Shown here: positions 1 to 6,169 of the stretch, piece after piece
Layout of the letters: each line of letters begins with the position of its first letter
Position numbering within the stretch: the first letter of the stretch is position 1
Made by a program: the position numbers and the translations under genes
The notes under the pieces: model-generated
Databases searched by the model: none
Told to the model about the DNA's origin: nothing
What the model saw: only the letters and a program-made list of their open reading frames with translations
Assembly: GCF_024919275.1 (NCBI RefSeq)
Contig: NZ_JANWGH010000003.1
Location: 471,677-535,676 of the forward strand
DNA length: 64,000 bases
DNA from: Algoriphagus limi
Lineage (GTDB): Bacteria; Bacteroidota; Bacteroidia; Cytophagales; Cyclobacteriaceae
Reading direction: 5' to 3'

Positions 1-657
1 GAATTGATCTGCAAGTGTCCCAGATTGTAGCTTATAAGAACCTCCAAATTCAGCATGTGAACCATCATTTTGCCAGTGAACGGTACCGTGCACCGTGTTT
101 TCTCTGCCTTGGCCGCCTACCATCTCCATGATATCAATTTCTCCGCAGGCAGGCCAACCCACTTCTGAAAAATTAGATCCAAGCATCCAAAGTGCAGGCC
201 ATAGGCCTTGTCCTCTTGGCATCACAGCACGAATATCCACTCTTCCGTATCGGAATTGTTTCTTATTCATGGATACGATACGTGAAGAAGTGTATTGACT
301 ACCGCCAAAAGCTTCTTCTTTCGCAGTAATAATTAAGTGACCTCTTTCTACTGAGGTATTTTGAGATCGGTAATATTGAAGTTCATTATTGCCCCACCCA
401 TTGTCTCCTCTGCCAGTTTCATGTGACCAATTGGCGATATCCAGGCTATTGCCTTCGAAATCATCTTCCCAAACTAATGTCATACCATCATAGGAAGTGG
501 GAGAAACATATCCTTGTTCCGGTATGGGAATAGTAGCAACTGGGTTGCTGGGATTTGATCCGCTAGGGTTGTCCTTATCTTCAGAATCACAAGAAAGAAA
601 GAAGCCTCCAACGACCCCAAAGAAAAGTAGGTATTGAATTCGAGTTGAAAATTTCAT
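1..657 (-). CDS. GH16 family beta-glucanase lipoprotein (3' end cut by window edge)
   Basis: Secreted glycoside hydrolase family 16 enzyme, expected to cleave beta-1,3 or mixed-linked glucans such as laminarin. The 219 visible residues start with a lipoprotein signal (FLSC, Cys23), then a Ser/Pro/Asn-rich linker, then the GH16 jelly roll beginning near residue 60 (LVWEDDFEG). The active-site signature EIDIME gives nucleophile Glu173, helper Asp175 and acid/base Glu178; aromatic subsite residues (WPALWM) precede it. The reading frame is open to base 1, so the C-terminal half lies outside the window. It follows the duplicated-domain lipoprotein on the same strand, 59 nt downstream of its stop, but a strong hairpin terminator lies between them, so expression may be lower or separate. 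Substrate within GH16 (laminarin, agar, carrageenan, licheninan) cannot be fixed without the full domain; the neighbour favours laminarin-like glucan. Confidence 0.93.
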   Translation of the reverse strand, partial: MKFSTRIQYLLFFGVVGGFFLSCDSEDKDNPSGSNPSNPVATIPIPEQGYVSPTSYDGMTLVWEDDFEGNSLDIANWSHETGRGDNGWGNNELQYYRSQNTSVERGHLIITAKEEAFGGSQYTSSRIVSMNKKQFRYGRVDIRAVMPRGQGLWPALWMLGSNFSEVGWPACGEIDIMEMVGGQGRENTVHGTVHWQNDGSHAEFGGSYKLQSGTLADQF

Positions 658-673
658 TTGATTTTGGGTTTAG

Positions 674-716
674 AAAAAAACACCCGATAGCCAAAAGACC
701 ATCGGGTGAAAAAAAA
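674..716 (-). terminator. Intrinsic terminator between the lipoprotein and GH16 genes
   Basis: On the minus strand CACCCGAT pairs with ATCGGGTG (681-708). Inner G-T and G-C pairs extend the stem to about 12 bp around a TTTT loop, followed by a run of seven T. An A/T run flanks the other side too. It sits directly after the stop codon at 717 and before the GH16 start, so it would terminate or attenuate read-through into GH16. Confidence 0.85.
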
Positions 717-2126
717 TTATTCAGAAATCAGCTTAAAGGTCCACCAAACACCGGTACCTGCCTCTATATGAAGAGTCATCTTCTTAATATCGTCTTGCTC
801 AGTCAGACTCACCACCTTGTATGTAATGCTTTCCGGTACGGATACATTAGGCAACTCACCAGCATTACCAACTTTCGGCAAAGCAATATGAGCACCTACT
901 CCACTAAGTGTAAGAGAAGATCCATCAAATGTATATGTGTAGCTTCCGCTACCATCGAATGGTGCTACTGGAGTACCACAAGAAGGAGATCCGCCCTGCC
1001 ATTCCTCTAGCCAAGTTTGATCTCCCATGTTGTAGGAATAAGCTCCGTCTTCCGCAAAGGTATATACATCGTCAAAGAAGCAAGCACGGGCACTTACGTC
1101 ATCTGCACTTGAAGAAAACCATTCTGTACTTCCCTCTGTTGGCCCAACACTAAATGCACCAGCAACAGGCTCCATTTTCCAATTTCCAACAATAGAAGTA
1201 GTTTCATTTCCTCCAGAGCCGATTTCACCAGAGATCAATTTAAAATCCCACCATACTCCTGAACCAGCTTCGATTCGAAGAGTCATTCGTCTTGTATTTC
1301 CATCTACTACTGGATCAATGATGGAATAAGTGATTTGATCAGGGATAGAAGCACCTTGAGAAACTTCACCAGCGTTATTTACTTTAGGAAGCCCTAAGTA
1401 AGCACCTTCTCCGATTACGGTTAAGGAGGTACTAGTGTAAGTATATTGATAAGTACCTCCATTATACGGAGCTACTGGAGTTCCACATCTGTCGGTATCT
1501 ACACCTTGCCAAGGCTCTAGCCAGGTGGCATCCCCTAAATCAATTACGAAAGAGCCGTCTGCTCCAAAAGTATATGTGTCGTCATAGAAACAAGCTCGTG
1601 TAATGACATCACTTGCTGAAATAGAAAACCATTCTCCGTTTCCAGGACCTGGACCAACTGCTAAAGATCCAGCAACTGGTTCTACTAGCCAAGTTCCCGT
1701 GATGTCAAAAGCAGGTTTTGCTGATGCAACTGTAAATGAAAGGTTCGTGGATTCGGCATTTCCATTGCTGTCTTTGGCAGTAACGTCTAAGTTGTAGTCT
1801 CCTGGCTCAAAACCTCCTGCTACAGTAATTGTAACAGTTTGCTTATCTCCAGTGAGAGCTTCCGTTCCTGACGCTGCAGTAGCACCACCACTGGTAATTA
1901 CATAATCTAAAGTAGAAAGGGAACTGATCGCACCATTGTCTACCCCGTCGTCTAAAGTGACATTGATTTTAAAATCCTCACCTTCTGTCAATCCACCGGT
2001 AATTGCACCTAGTGTGATCTTCGGTGGAGTGTCCACCACCGGCACATCTGAAAACCCGTTGTCACAGGCCCAAGTCAAAGCTAAAAGCGATAATACCGCA
2101 ATGATTTTGGGAAAATTGTTTTTCAT
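717..2126 (-). CDS. Surface lipoprotein with tandem-duplicated C-terminal domain, glucan-locus associated
   Basis: Predicted outer-surface lipoprotein of 469 aa. The start is taken at the ATG at 2126, because translation then begins with MKNNFPK and a normal signal peptide ending in LTWAC (Cys21); an upstream in-frame ATG at 2174 would put a charged, non-signal-like stretch in front. Residues about 30-135 look like an Ig/cadherin-type beta-sandwich. Residues about 140-300 and 311-469 are two copies of one domain sharing the same ordered motifs: G-W-EPVAG, EWFS, RACF.DD, TWLE.WQG, CGTPVAP, LPKV..AGE and GVWW.FKLIS. Domains ending in GVWW-FKL recur next to GH16 enzymes in marine bacteria, so a glucan-binding role in place of SusE/SusF is likely but inferred. 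It is the first visible gene of the minus-strand unit; no SusC/SusD pair is inside the window. Confidence 0.85.
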   Translation of the reverse strand: MKNNFPKIIAVLSLLALTWACDNGFSDVPVVDTPPKITLGAITGGLTEGEDFKINVTLDDGVDNGAISSLSTLDYVITSGGATAASGTEALTGDKQTVTITVAGGFEPGDYNLDVTAKDSNGNAESTNLSFTVASAKPAFDITGTWLVEPVAGSLAVGPGPGNGEWFSISASDVITRACFYDDTYTFGADGSFVIDLGDATWLEPWQGVDTDRCGTPVAPYNGGTYQYTYTSTSLTVIGEGAYLGLPKVNNAGEVSQGASIPDQITYSIIDPVVDGNTRRMTLRIEAGSGVWWDFKLISGEIGSGGNETTSIVGNWKMEPVAGAFSVGPTEGSTEWFSSSADDVSARACFFDDVYTFAEDGAYSYNMGDQTWLEEWQGGSPSCGTPVAPFDGSGSYTYTFDGSSLTLSGVGAHIALPKVGNAGELPNVSVPESITYKVVSLTEQDDIKKMTLHIEAGTGVWWTFKLISE

Positions 2127-2480
2127 AGAATTTAAATTTTTTTCTAATGTCTCAGACTCTTTATAATTTCCCAAAAAATGATGTTCTACAACAATTCATC
2201 AGAGTGAGAATTTGTCTACATCAAAAACTCATCAAAAAATCCAATAAATAGCCTTAATGATTCATTTAGGCTTATTCTGACATGAAAATATTTTCACATT
2301 TAGAAAAAATCATTTTCACAATCCAGACAGTGCTAGTGTTGGAATTCCTGATTTTACAGAACTAGGTAAATTAGAAAATTCATTCAGGATTTACTTTGGA
2401 ATCAGTTGCTTAAAAGGATTTAAATCTTCACCAAGATGAAAAATAAATTCAAATTTTTTCAAAAGTCGGAAACTTTCTCA

Positions 2481-2488
2481 TACATTTG
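2481..2488 (+). promoter_or_regulatory. -7 element TACATTTG of the MarR gene promoter
   Basis: Matches the Bacteroidota TAnnTTTG element. It lies 33 nt before the chosen ATG at 2522 and directly abuts a palindromic site, which would allow autorepression. No convincing -33 TTTG box was found. Confidence 0.6.
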
Positions 2489-2489
2489 T

Positions 2490-2501
2490 ATGTATATACA
2501 T
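2490..2501 (+). promoter_or_regulatory. Candidate MarR operator 1 (ATGTATATACAT)
   Basis: A 12-bp perfect palindrome at the expected transcription start of the MarR gene. Its 10-bp core TGTATATACA recurs at 2994-3003, just before the yceI-like gene. MarR proteins usually bind such AT-rich palindromes in their own promoters; the pairing here is inferred. Confidence 0.55.
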
Positions 2502-2521
2502 TAAATTCATTTGTAAATAAA

Positions 2522-2974
2522 ATGGGAAAGATAGAAGATGCTATAAGACAGAAGGAATTTAAAGATCCTTACAATAAGGCTGTGGTCAACTTGCTTTATA
2601 CGCACAGTTATTTAGTGACTATCCAAAACTCCCTTTTCAAGCCATACGATATTTCTCCTGAGCAATATAACGTGTTACGCATCTTGAGAGGACAAAATGG
2701 GCAACCTACTACAGTCTCTTCTATTCAAGATCGGATGTTAAATAAAATGTCAAATGCGTCAAGGCTTGTTGAAAAGCTGAAAACCAAAGGGCTGCTTATT
2801 AGAGAAGAATGTCCTACCGATAGAAGACAAGTGGATGTGGTAATTTCCGAAAAAGGTTTGAATCTCCTCAAAGAGTTGGAGGTCAAAGTAGAGGAATCCA
2901 ATCGTACATTGATTCATTTGAATGAAGAAGAGGTTGCCCAGCTCAATGATCTGCTTGATAAGATGCGGGGGTAA
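2522..2974 (+). CDS. MarR-family transcriptional regulator
   Basis: Winged-helix dimeric repressor of 150 aa, the usual MarR length. The start is the ATG at 2522 (MGKIEDAIRQ); an in-frame ATG 36 nt upstream at 2486 would lie inside the promoter/palindrome. The winged helix spans about residues 45-110, with the recognition region RMLNKMSNASRLVEKLKTKG and the wing motif CPTDRRQVDVVIS typical of the family. It is followed in the same direction by YceI, a ring-cleavage dioxygenase and a carboxylesterase. MarR plus extradiol dioxygenase plus esterase is the arrangement of Mhq-type quinone/electrophile-responsive genes in Firmicutes, so sensing of electrophiles or phenolics is a reasonable inference. 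No conserved N-terminal sensing cysteine is visible, so the signal could instead be a ligand. Confidence 0.9.
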   Translation: MGKIEDAIRQKEFKDPYNKAVVNLLYTHSYLVTIQNSLFKPYDISPEQYNVLRILRGQNGQPTTVSSIQDRMLNKMSNASRLVEKLKTKGLLIREECPTDRRQVDVVISEKGLNLLKELEVKVEESNRTLIHLNEEEVAQLNDLLDKMRG

Positions 2975-2993
2975 AAAAATTTCAAATAATAAA

Positions 2994-3003
2994 TGTATAT
3001 ACA
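2994..3003 (+). promoter_or_regulatory. Candidate MarR operator 2 (TGTATATACA)
   Basis: The same 10-bp palindrome core as at 2491-2500, here in the 77-nt gap between the MarR gene and the yceI-like gene, in the wider context AATGTATATACAAAT. It suggests a second regulated promoter for the downstream genes, although no clear TAnnTTTG box follows it. Confidence 0.5.
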
Positions 3004-3051
3004 AATAATGTTAAAACAATTTAATCAATTACTTACTAAACAAACACAACT

Positions 3052-3579
3052 ATGAGTACTACAAAATGGACTATCGACCCAACACACTCTGAAGTATCAT
3101 TTAAAGTAAAGCACTTGGTGATCTCTACAGTTACAGGTTTCTTCCGCTCATTTGAAGGTTCTGCCGAGAGCACTTCAGACGACTTTGATGGAGCTTCTGT
3201 TTCTTTCTCTGCTGCTATCGATAGCATTGACACCAATCAGACTGATCGAGATAATCACTTGAAGTCTGCTGATTTCTTTGATGCTGAAAACCATCCAAAA
3301 CTTTCTTTCGAAGGTAAGGTTAGCAAGCAGTCTGGAGACTATAAGTTGGTGGGTGAATTGGAAATGAGAGGTACCAAAAAGCAAGTTGAGTTGGACGTGG
3401 ATTTTGGTGGTGTTGTAGCCGATCCATACGGTCAAACAAAAGCTGGTTTTGAAATCGAAGGTAAAATCAACCGAAAAGAGTTTGGTTTGGCTTGGTCCGC
3501 AGTCACTGAAGCAGGTTCTGTAGTCGTAAGTGATCAGGTTCGCTTACACTTGAACATTCAGCTTGTAAAGCAGGCATAA
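3052..3579 (+). CDS. YceI-family lipocalin-like protein
   Basis: Protein of 175 aa belonging to the YceI family, beta-barrels that bind polyisoprenoid or other hydrophobic molecules. It opens with the family hallmark TKWTIDPTHSEVSFKVKHLV and continues with G.F..F.G, ID..SI.TN...RD.HL.S.DFFDAE..P and the G-EL-M-G-T-K motif. There is no signal peptide, so it is a cytoplasmic version, common in Bacteroidota. It sits 77 nt after the MarR gene with a palindrome in the gap, so it probably belongs to that regulon. A role in binding a quinone or isoprenoid chain would suit the detoxification neighbours, but this is inference. Confidence 0.92.
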   Translation: MSTTKWTIDPTHSEVSFKVKHLVISTVTGFFRSFEGSAESTSDDFDGASVSFSAAIDSIDTNQTDRDNHLKSADFFDAENHPKLSFEGKVSKQSGDYKLVGELEMRGTKKQVELDVDFGGVVADPYGQTKAGFEIEGKINRKEFGLAWSAVTEAGSVVVSDQVRLHLNIQLVKQA

Positions 3580-3590
3580 TAAATAACTTC

Positions 3591-3618
3591 AACCTTTGGG
3601 GATAATTCCCCAAAGGTT
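3591..3618 (+). other. Perfect 12-bp intercistronic hairpin
   Basis: AACCTTTGGGGA, loop TAAT, TCCCCAAAGGTT. It begins 11 nt after the yceI-like stop and ends 25 nt before the dioxygenase start. No T-run follows (GCCTTAAAAATT), so it is not a classical intrinsic terminator; an RNA processing or 3'-stabilising hairpin that sets unequal expression of the two genes is more likely. Confidence 0.75.
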
Positions 3619-3643
3619 GCCTTAAAAATTAACCCCTAAAACC

Positions 3644-4594
3644 ATGAAAGTACTAATCACAGGTATCCATCATATCACAGCGATCGCTGGTGATCCTCAA
3701 AAAAATATCGATTTCTACACTGGCGTATTGGGGTTACGTTTGGTGAAAAAAACCATCAATTTTGATGCGCCGGATGTTTATCATTTTTACTTTGGTGATG
3801 AATTGGGTCGTCCTGGTACTGTATTTACCACTTTCCCTTTCAAAGGGGCAAGACGGGGTGTAAAAGGTACTGGTGAGCTGACCTATACCGCTTTTTCCAT
3901 TGGTAAGAATTCTCTTGAATTCTGGATAGACCGTTTGCGAAAATTTGGTATTCCTGTTTCTGATGTTCAGACTCGCTTTGGAGATCAATTTATTCGATTT
4001 GAAGACCATGATGGAATGGGGTTGGAGCTGATTGCAAATGATCAAGATGATAGGGAAGGTTGGCCTCAAGGTCATATCCCGGCGGAGCATTCAATCAAAG
4101 GTTTCTATGGAGCTACCTTGAACTTAAGAGCCAAGGATTTGACAGAGATTCTTTTGATGGATCATATGAATTATCATTTCATTGGACAGGAAGGTGACCG
4201 GTATCGATATGGAACGGAAGGAAAACCAGGAGATATTGTAGATATTAGAATTGATAAAAGTGGTAACCGAGGAATGCAAAGCGCTGGGACGGTTCATCAT
4301 ATAGCATTCCGAACTGCAAATGAAGACTCACAATTGGAAATGCAGCGGATTTTGATGCAGCATGGTTATGGGGTGACGGAAGTTCGAGACCGAAATTATT
4401 TTAAAAGTATATACTTCAGAGAGCCAGGTGGAGTCCTTTTTGAGATTGCTACTGATGAGCCCGGATTTGCTATTGATGAGGAAGAAGAAAGACTTGGTGA
4501 ATTGTTGAAATTACCGGAATGGGCTGAGTCATCTCGTCCACGCATTGAGCAATTGCTTCCTGAAGTCGAAGTAAACTTAGAAAAGTATGTCTAA
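3644..4594 (+). CDS. Two-domain VOC ring-cleavage dioxygenase (MhqO/MhqA-like)
   Basis: Protein of 316 aa with two vicinal-oxygen-chelate repeats, the size and layout of MhqO/YdfO-type extradiol dioxygenases. Domain 1 opens with GIHHITAIAGDPQKN and FY..VLGLRLVK and carries the candidate ligand Glu in GLELIAN. Domain 2 opens with GTVHHIAFRT and ends with GG.LFEIATDEPGF, giving the second His/Glu set. Such enzymes are thought to open hydroquinone or catechol rings with Fe(II). It overlaps the next gene by 8 nt, so the two are translationally coupled. The start is the ATG at 3644, matching the family's N terminus just before GIHHIT. The substrate is not shown by sequence. Confidence 0.9.
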   Translation: MKVLITGIHHITAIAGDPQKNIDFYTGVLGLRLVKKTINFDAPDVYHFYFGDELGRPGTVFTTFPFKGARRGVKGTGELTYTAFSIGKNSLEFWIDRLRKFGIPVSDVQTRFGDQFIRFEDHDGMGLELIANDQDDREGWPQGHIPAEHSIKGFYGATLNLRAKDLTEILLMDHMNYHFIGQEGDRYRYGTEGKPGDIVDIRIDKSGNRGMQSAGTVHHIAFRTANEDSQLEMQRILMQHGYGVTEVRDRNYFKSIYFREPGGVLFEIATDEPGFAIDEEEERLGELLKLPEWAESSRPRIEQLLPEVEVNLEKYV

Positions 4595-5198
4595 TATGAT
4601 TTTTGCTGGGGAGAAACCTAACCAAGGTGGAAAAGCTGCTATTTTGATTCATGGAAGGGGCGCATCTGCTGAAAGCATCCTTTCTTTACAATCTTATTTG
4701 AATTTGGATGAGTATGCTTTGGTTGCTCCTCAAGCTTCCAATCATACTTGGTATCCTTTCAGTTTTATGGCTCCAGATGAAAGTAATCAGCCTAAATTGG
4801 AAGAATCCCTTTCTAAAATACAGGACGCGTTTGGTTATTTAACCCAGGCTGGCGTTTCTCCTTCTGATATTTTGATTTTGGGATTTTCCCAAGGAGCCTG
4901 TTTAAGTTTGGAATTTGCAGCAAAGAATGCTCAGAAATTTGCAGGAGTTGTTGCTTTTACTGGAGGGCTTATTGGTGAAAAGCTCAACCCTTCCAAATAT
5001 TCAGGCGATTTCCAGGGAACAACAATTTTGATTTCTGGAAGCAAGCAGGACATGCATGTTCCGTTAAGCAGAATGCAGGAGTCAGCGGACTTGTTGACAA
5101 GAATGGGGGCAGATGTTACTCTTGCATCATTCCACGACTCCATGCATACCATTCGCCAAGAAGAAGTGGATTGGGTTAACAAGAATTTGTTAGGCTAA
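4587..5198 (+). CDS. Carboxylesterase/phospholipase-type alpha/beta hydrolase (MhqD-like)
   Basis: Cytosolic alpha/beta hydrolase of 203 aa in the phospholipase/carboxylesterase family. It shows the oxyanion region ILIHGRGASAES, the nucleophile elbow GFSQGA, an acid Asp in GSKQDMHVP and a catalytic His in SFHDSMHTI. The GRGA start and overall length match MhqD/YodD-like esterases. It overlaps the dioxygenase by 8 nt and is the last gene of the MarR-linked unit, consistent with the dioxygenase-esterase pairing of quinone-responsive loci. The exact ester hydrolysed is unknown. Confidence 0.88.
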   Translation: MSNMIFAGEKPNQGGKAAILIHGRGASAESILSLQSYLNLDEYALVAPQASNHTWYPFSFMAPDESNQPKLEESLSKIQDAFGYLTQAGVSPSDILILGFSQGACLSLEFAAKNAQKFAGVVAFTGGLIGEKLNPSKYSGDFQGTTILISGSKQDMHVPLSRMQESADLLTRMGADVTLASFHDSMHTIRQEEVDWVNKNLLG

Positions 5199-5247
5199 TA
5201 TCCATTTCGATTTTGATCTTAGCATGCTTTTTTGAGTAAATTCAAAC

Positions 5248-6054
5248 GTGCAGACCAATTCCTTTATTTACCTTTTTTCAATTTCCTACTACGGTGCCCG
5301 CTACAAGGGCTGGGCTATCCAAAAAGGACAGCCAACCATTCAGGGTAAGTTGGAGCGGGTTTTCCGGTACGTTTTAGGTCATGAAGATTTTAAGTTACTA
5401 GGAGCAAGCCGTACGGACTCTGGAGTAAGTTGCAGAAAAGCTTATTTCCAACTGTTCCTAAAAGAGCCTTCTGATTTAAAGGGAAAAGTTCCTTTGATCA
5501 ATTCCTATTTGGGAGGAGAAATACAAATTGCTTTCAAGGGGCTTTGTAGCCCTGAGTTTAATTTGATTCAGGCTTCCAGAATGAAAACCTACCGCTACTT
5601 TTTTACGGATGACACTAACCCTCATCCTTTCTCATCGAGTTTCCTTGTTTCCTTATTTTCAGAAATTGATATTGAGAAAATGAGATTGGCAGCAAAAAGC
5701 TTTATGGGGACTCATGATTTTTATGCCTTTTGTACTCCTTCAGATACCAAATCCGATTATTCGAGAACCATCCTCCAATGCGATATTCAACCCGCTAAGG
5801 ATACTCCTTGGGTTGATTTAGGTCAAAGGGTTTATATGATGGAGGTGATTGGAACAGGTTTTCTCTATCATCAAGTTCGCAAAATGATGCAATCAATTTG
5901 GAAGATTGGAATGGGTGAATGGGAATTAGATGAATTGAAAAAGCGCTTGGAAAATCCTCGTTATAGCTGGGAAAAAATTCCCACGGCCCCTCCATTTGGT
6001 TTGTTTTTATGGGATACCGAATTACAAGAGGATTGGAGGTTGGAAAAGGACTAA
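5248..6054 (+). CDS. truA: tRNA pseudouridine synthase A
   Basis: Converts uridines 38-40 of the tRNA anticodon arm to pseudouridine. The 268-aa frame shows the TruA order: ISYYGARYKGWAIQ, QGKLE, the catalytic motif SRTDSGV with Asp57, TYRYFF, F.GTHDF..FC and the C-terminal GTGFLYHQVRKMM. The catalytic motif is SRTDSGV rather than the more usual RTDAGVHA, which is common in Bacteroidota. The start is the GTG at 5248; no in-frame ATG lies nearby and the domain begins a few residues later. It stands alone, 49 nt after the esterase and before a repeat-bearing gap. Confidence 0.93.
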   Translation: MQTNSFIYLFSISYYGARYKGWAIQKGQPTIQGKLERVFRYVLGHEDFKLLGASRTDSGVSCRKAYFQLFLKEPSDLKGKVPLINSYLGGEIQIAFKGLCSPEFNLIQASRMKTYRYFFTDDTNPHPFSSSFLVSLFSEIDIEKMRLAAKSFMGTHDFYAFCTPSDTKSDYSRTILQCDIQPAKDTPWVDLGQRVYMMEVIGTGFLYHQVRKMMQSIWKIGMGEWELDELKKRLENPRYSWEKIPTAPPFGLFLWDTELQEDWRLEKD

Positions 6055-6071
6055 ATTTCAAAAGGGGTAAG

Positions 6072-6127
6072 GTTGGAAAGTTGGATTCTTCACCTTTCAA
6101 CTTTCCAACATTAATAACTTTCCAACT
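6072..6127. repeat. Three copies of a CAACTTTCCAAC word, two as an inverted repeat
   Basis: GTTGGAAAGTTG (6072-6083) and its exact complement CAACTTTCCAAC (6098-6109) form a 12-bp stem with a 14-nt loop; AACTTTCCAACT follows at 6116-6127. The same word recurs at 11180-11192. It lies between truA and rimO and looks like an interspersed intergenic repeat of this genome. Confidence 0.75.
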
Positions 6128-6137
6128 CAATTTTAAC

Positions 6138-6145
6138 TACCTTTG
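6138..6145 (+). promoter_or_regulatory. -7 element TACCTTTG of the rimO promoter
   Basis: Exact TAnnTTTG match within CTACCTTTGCACTCC, a very typical Bacteroidota promoter context. The predicted transcription start is near 6152, which rules out the in-frame TTG at 6143 as start codon and supports the GTG at 6170. Confidence 0.75.
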
Positions 6146-6169
6146 CACTCCCAAATCGAAGCGAATTCT

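Larger units (their letters stand above)
2127..2521. other. 395-nt intergenic region between divergent genes
   Basis: No credible gene. It must hold the promoter for the minus-strand glucan unit and the promoter of the plus-strand MarR gene. It contains a 14-bp perfect palindrome, TGAAAATATTTTCA (2283-2296), a possible operator, and at its right end the TACATTTG and ATGTATATACAT elements listed separately. I found no clear -7 box for the minus-strand gene. Confidence 0.6.

Noticed and set aside
645-1010. Plus-strand frames opposite the duplicated-domain lipoprotein
   Set aside because: They have no domain, signal or promoter, and the minus-strand frame is a clear lipoprotein with repeated motifs.
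2486-2521. Upstream ATG of the MarR gene
   Set aside because: It overlaps the promoter and palindromic operator; the leader peptide is not conserved-looking.
6143-6169. TTG start of rimO
   Set aside because: It lies inside the -7 promoter element TACCTTTG.
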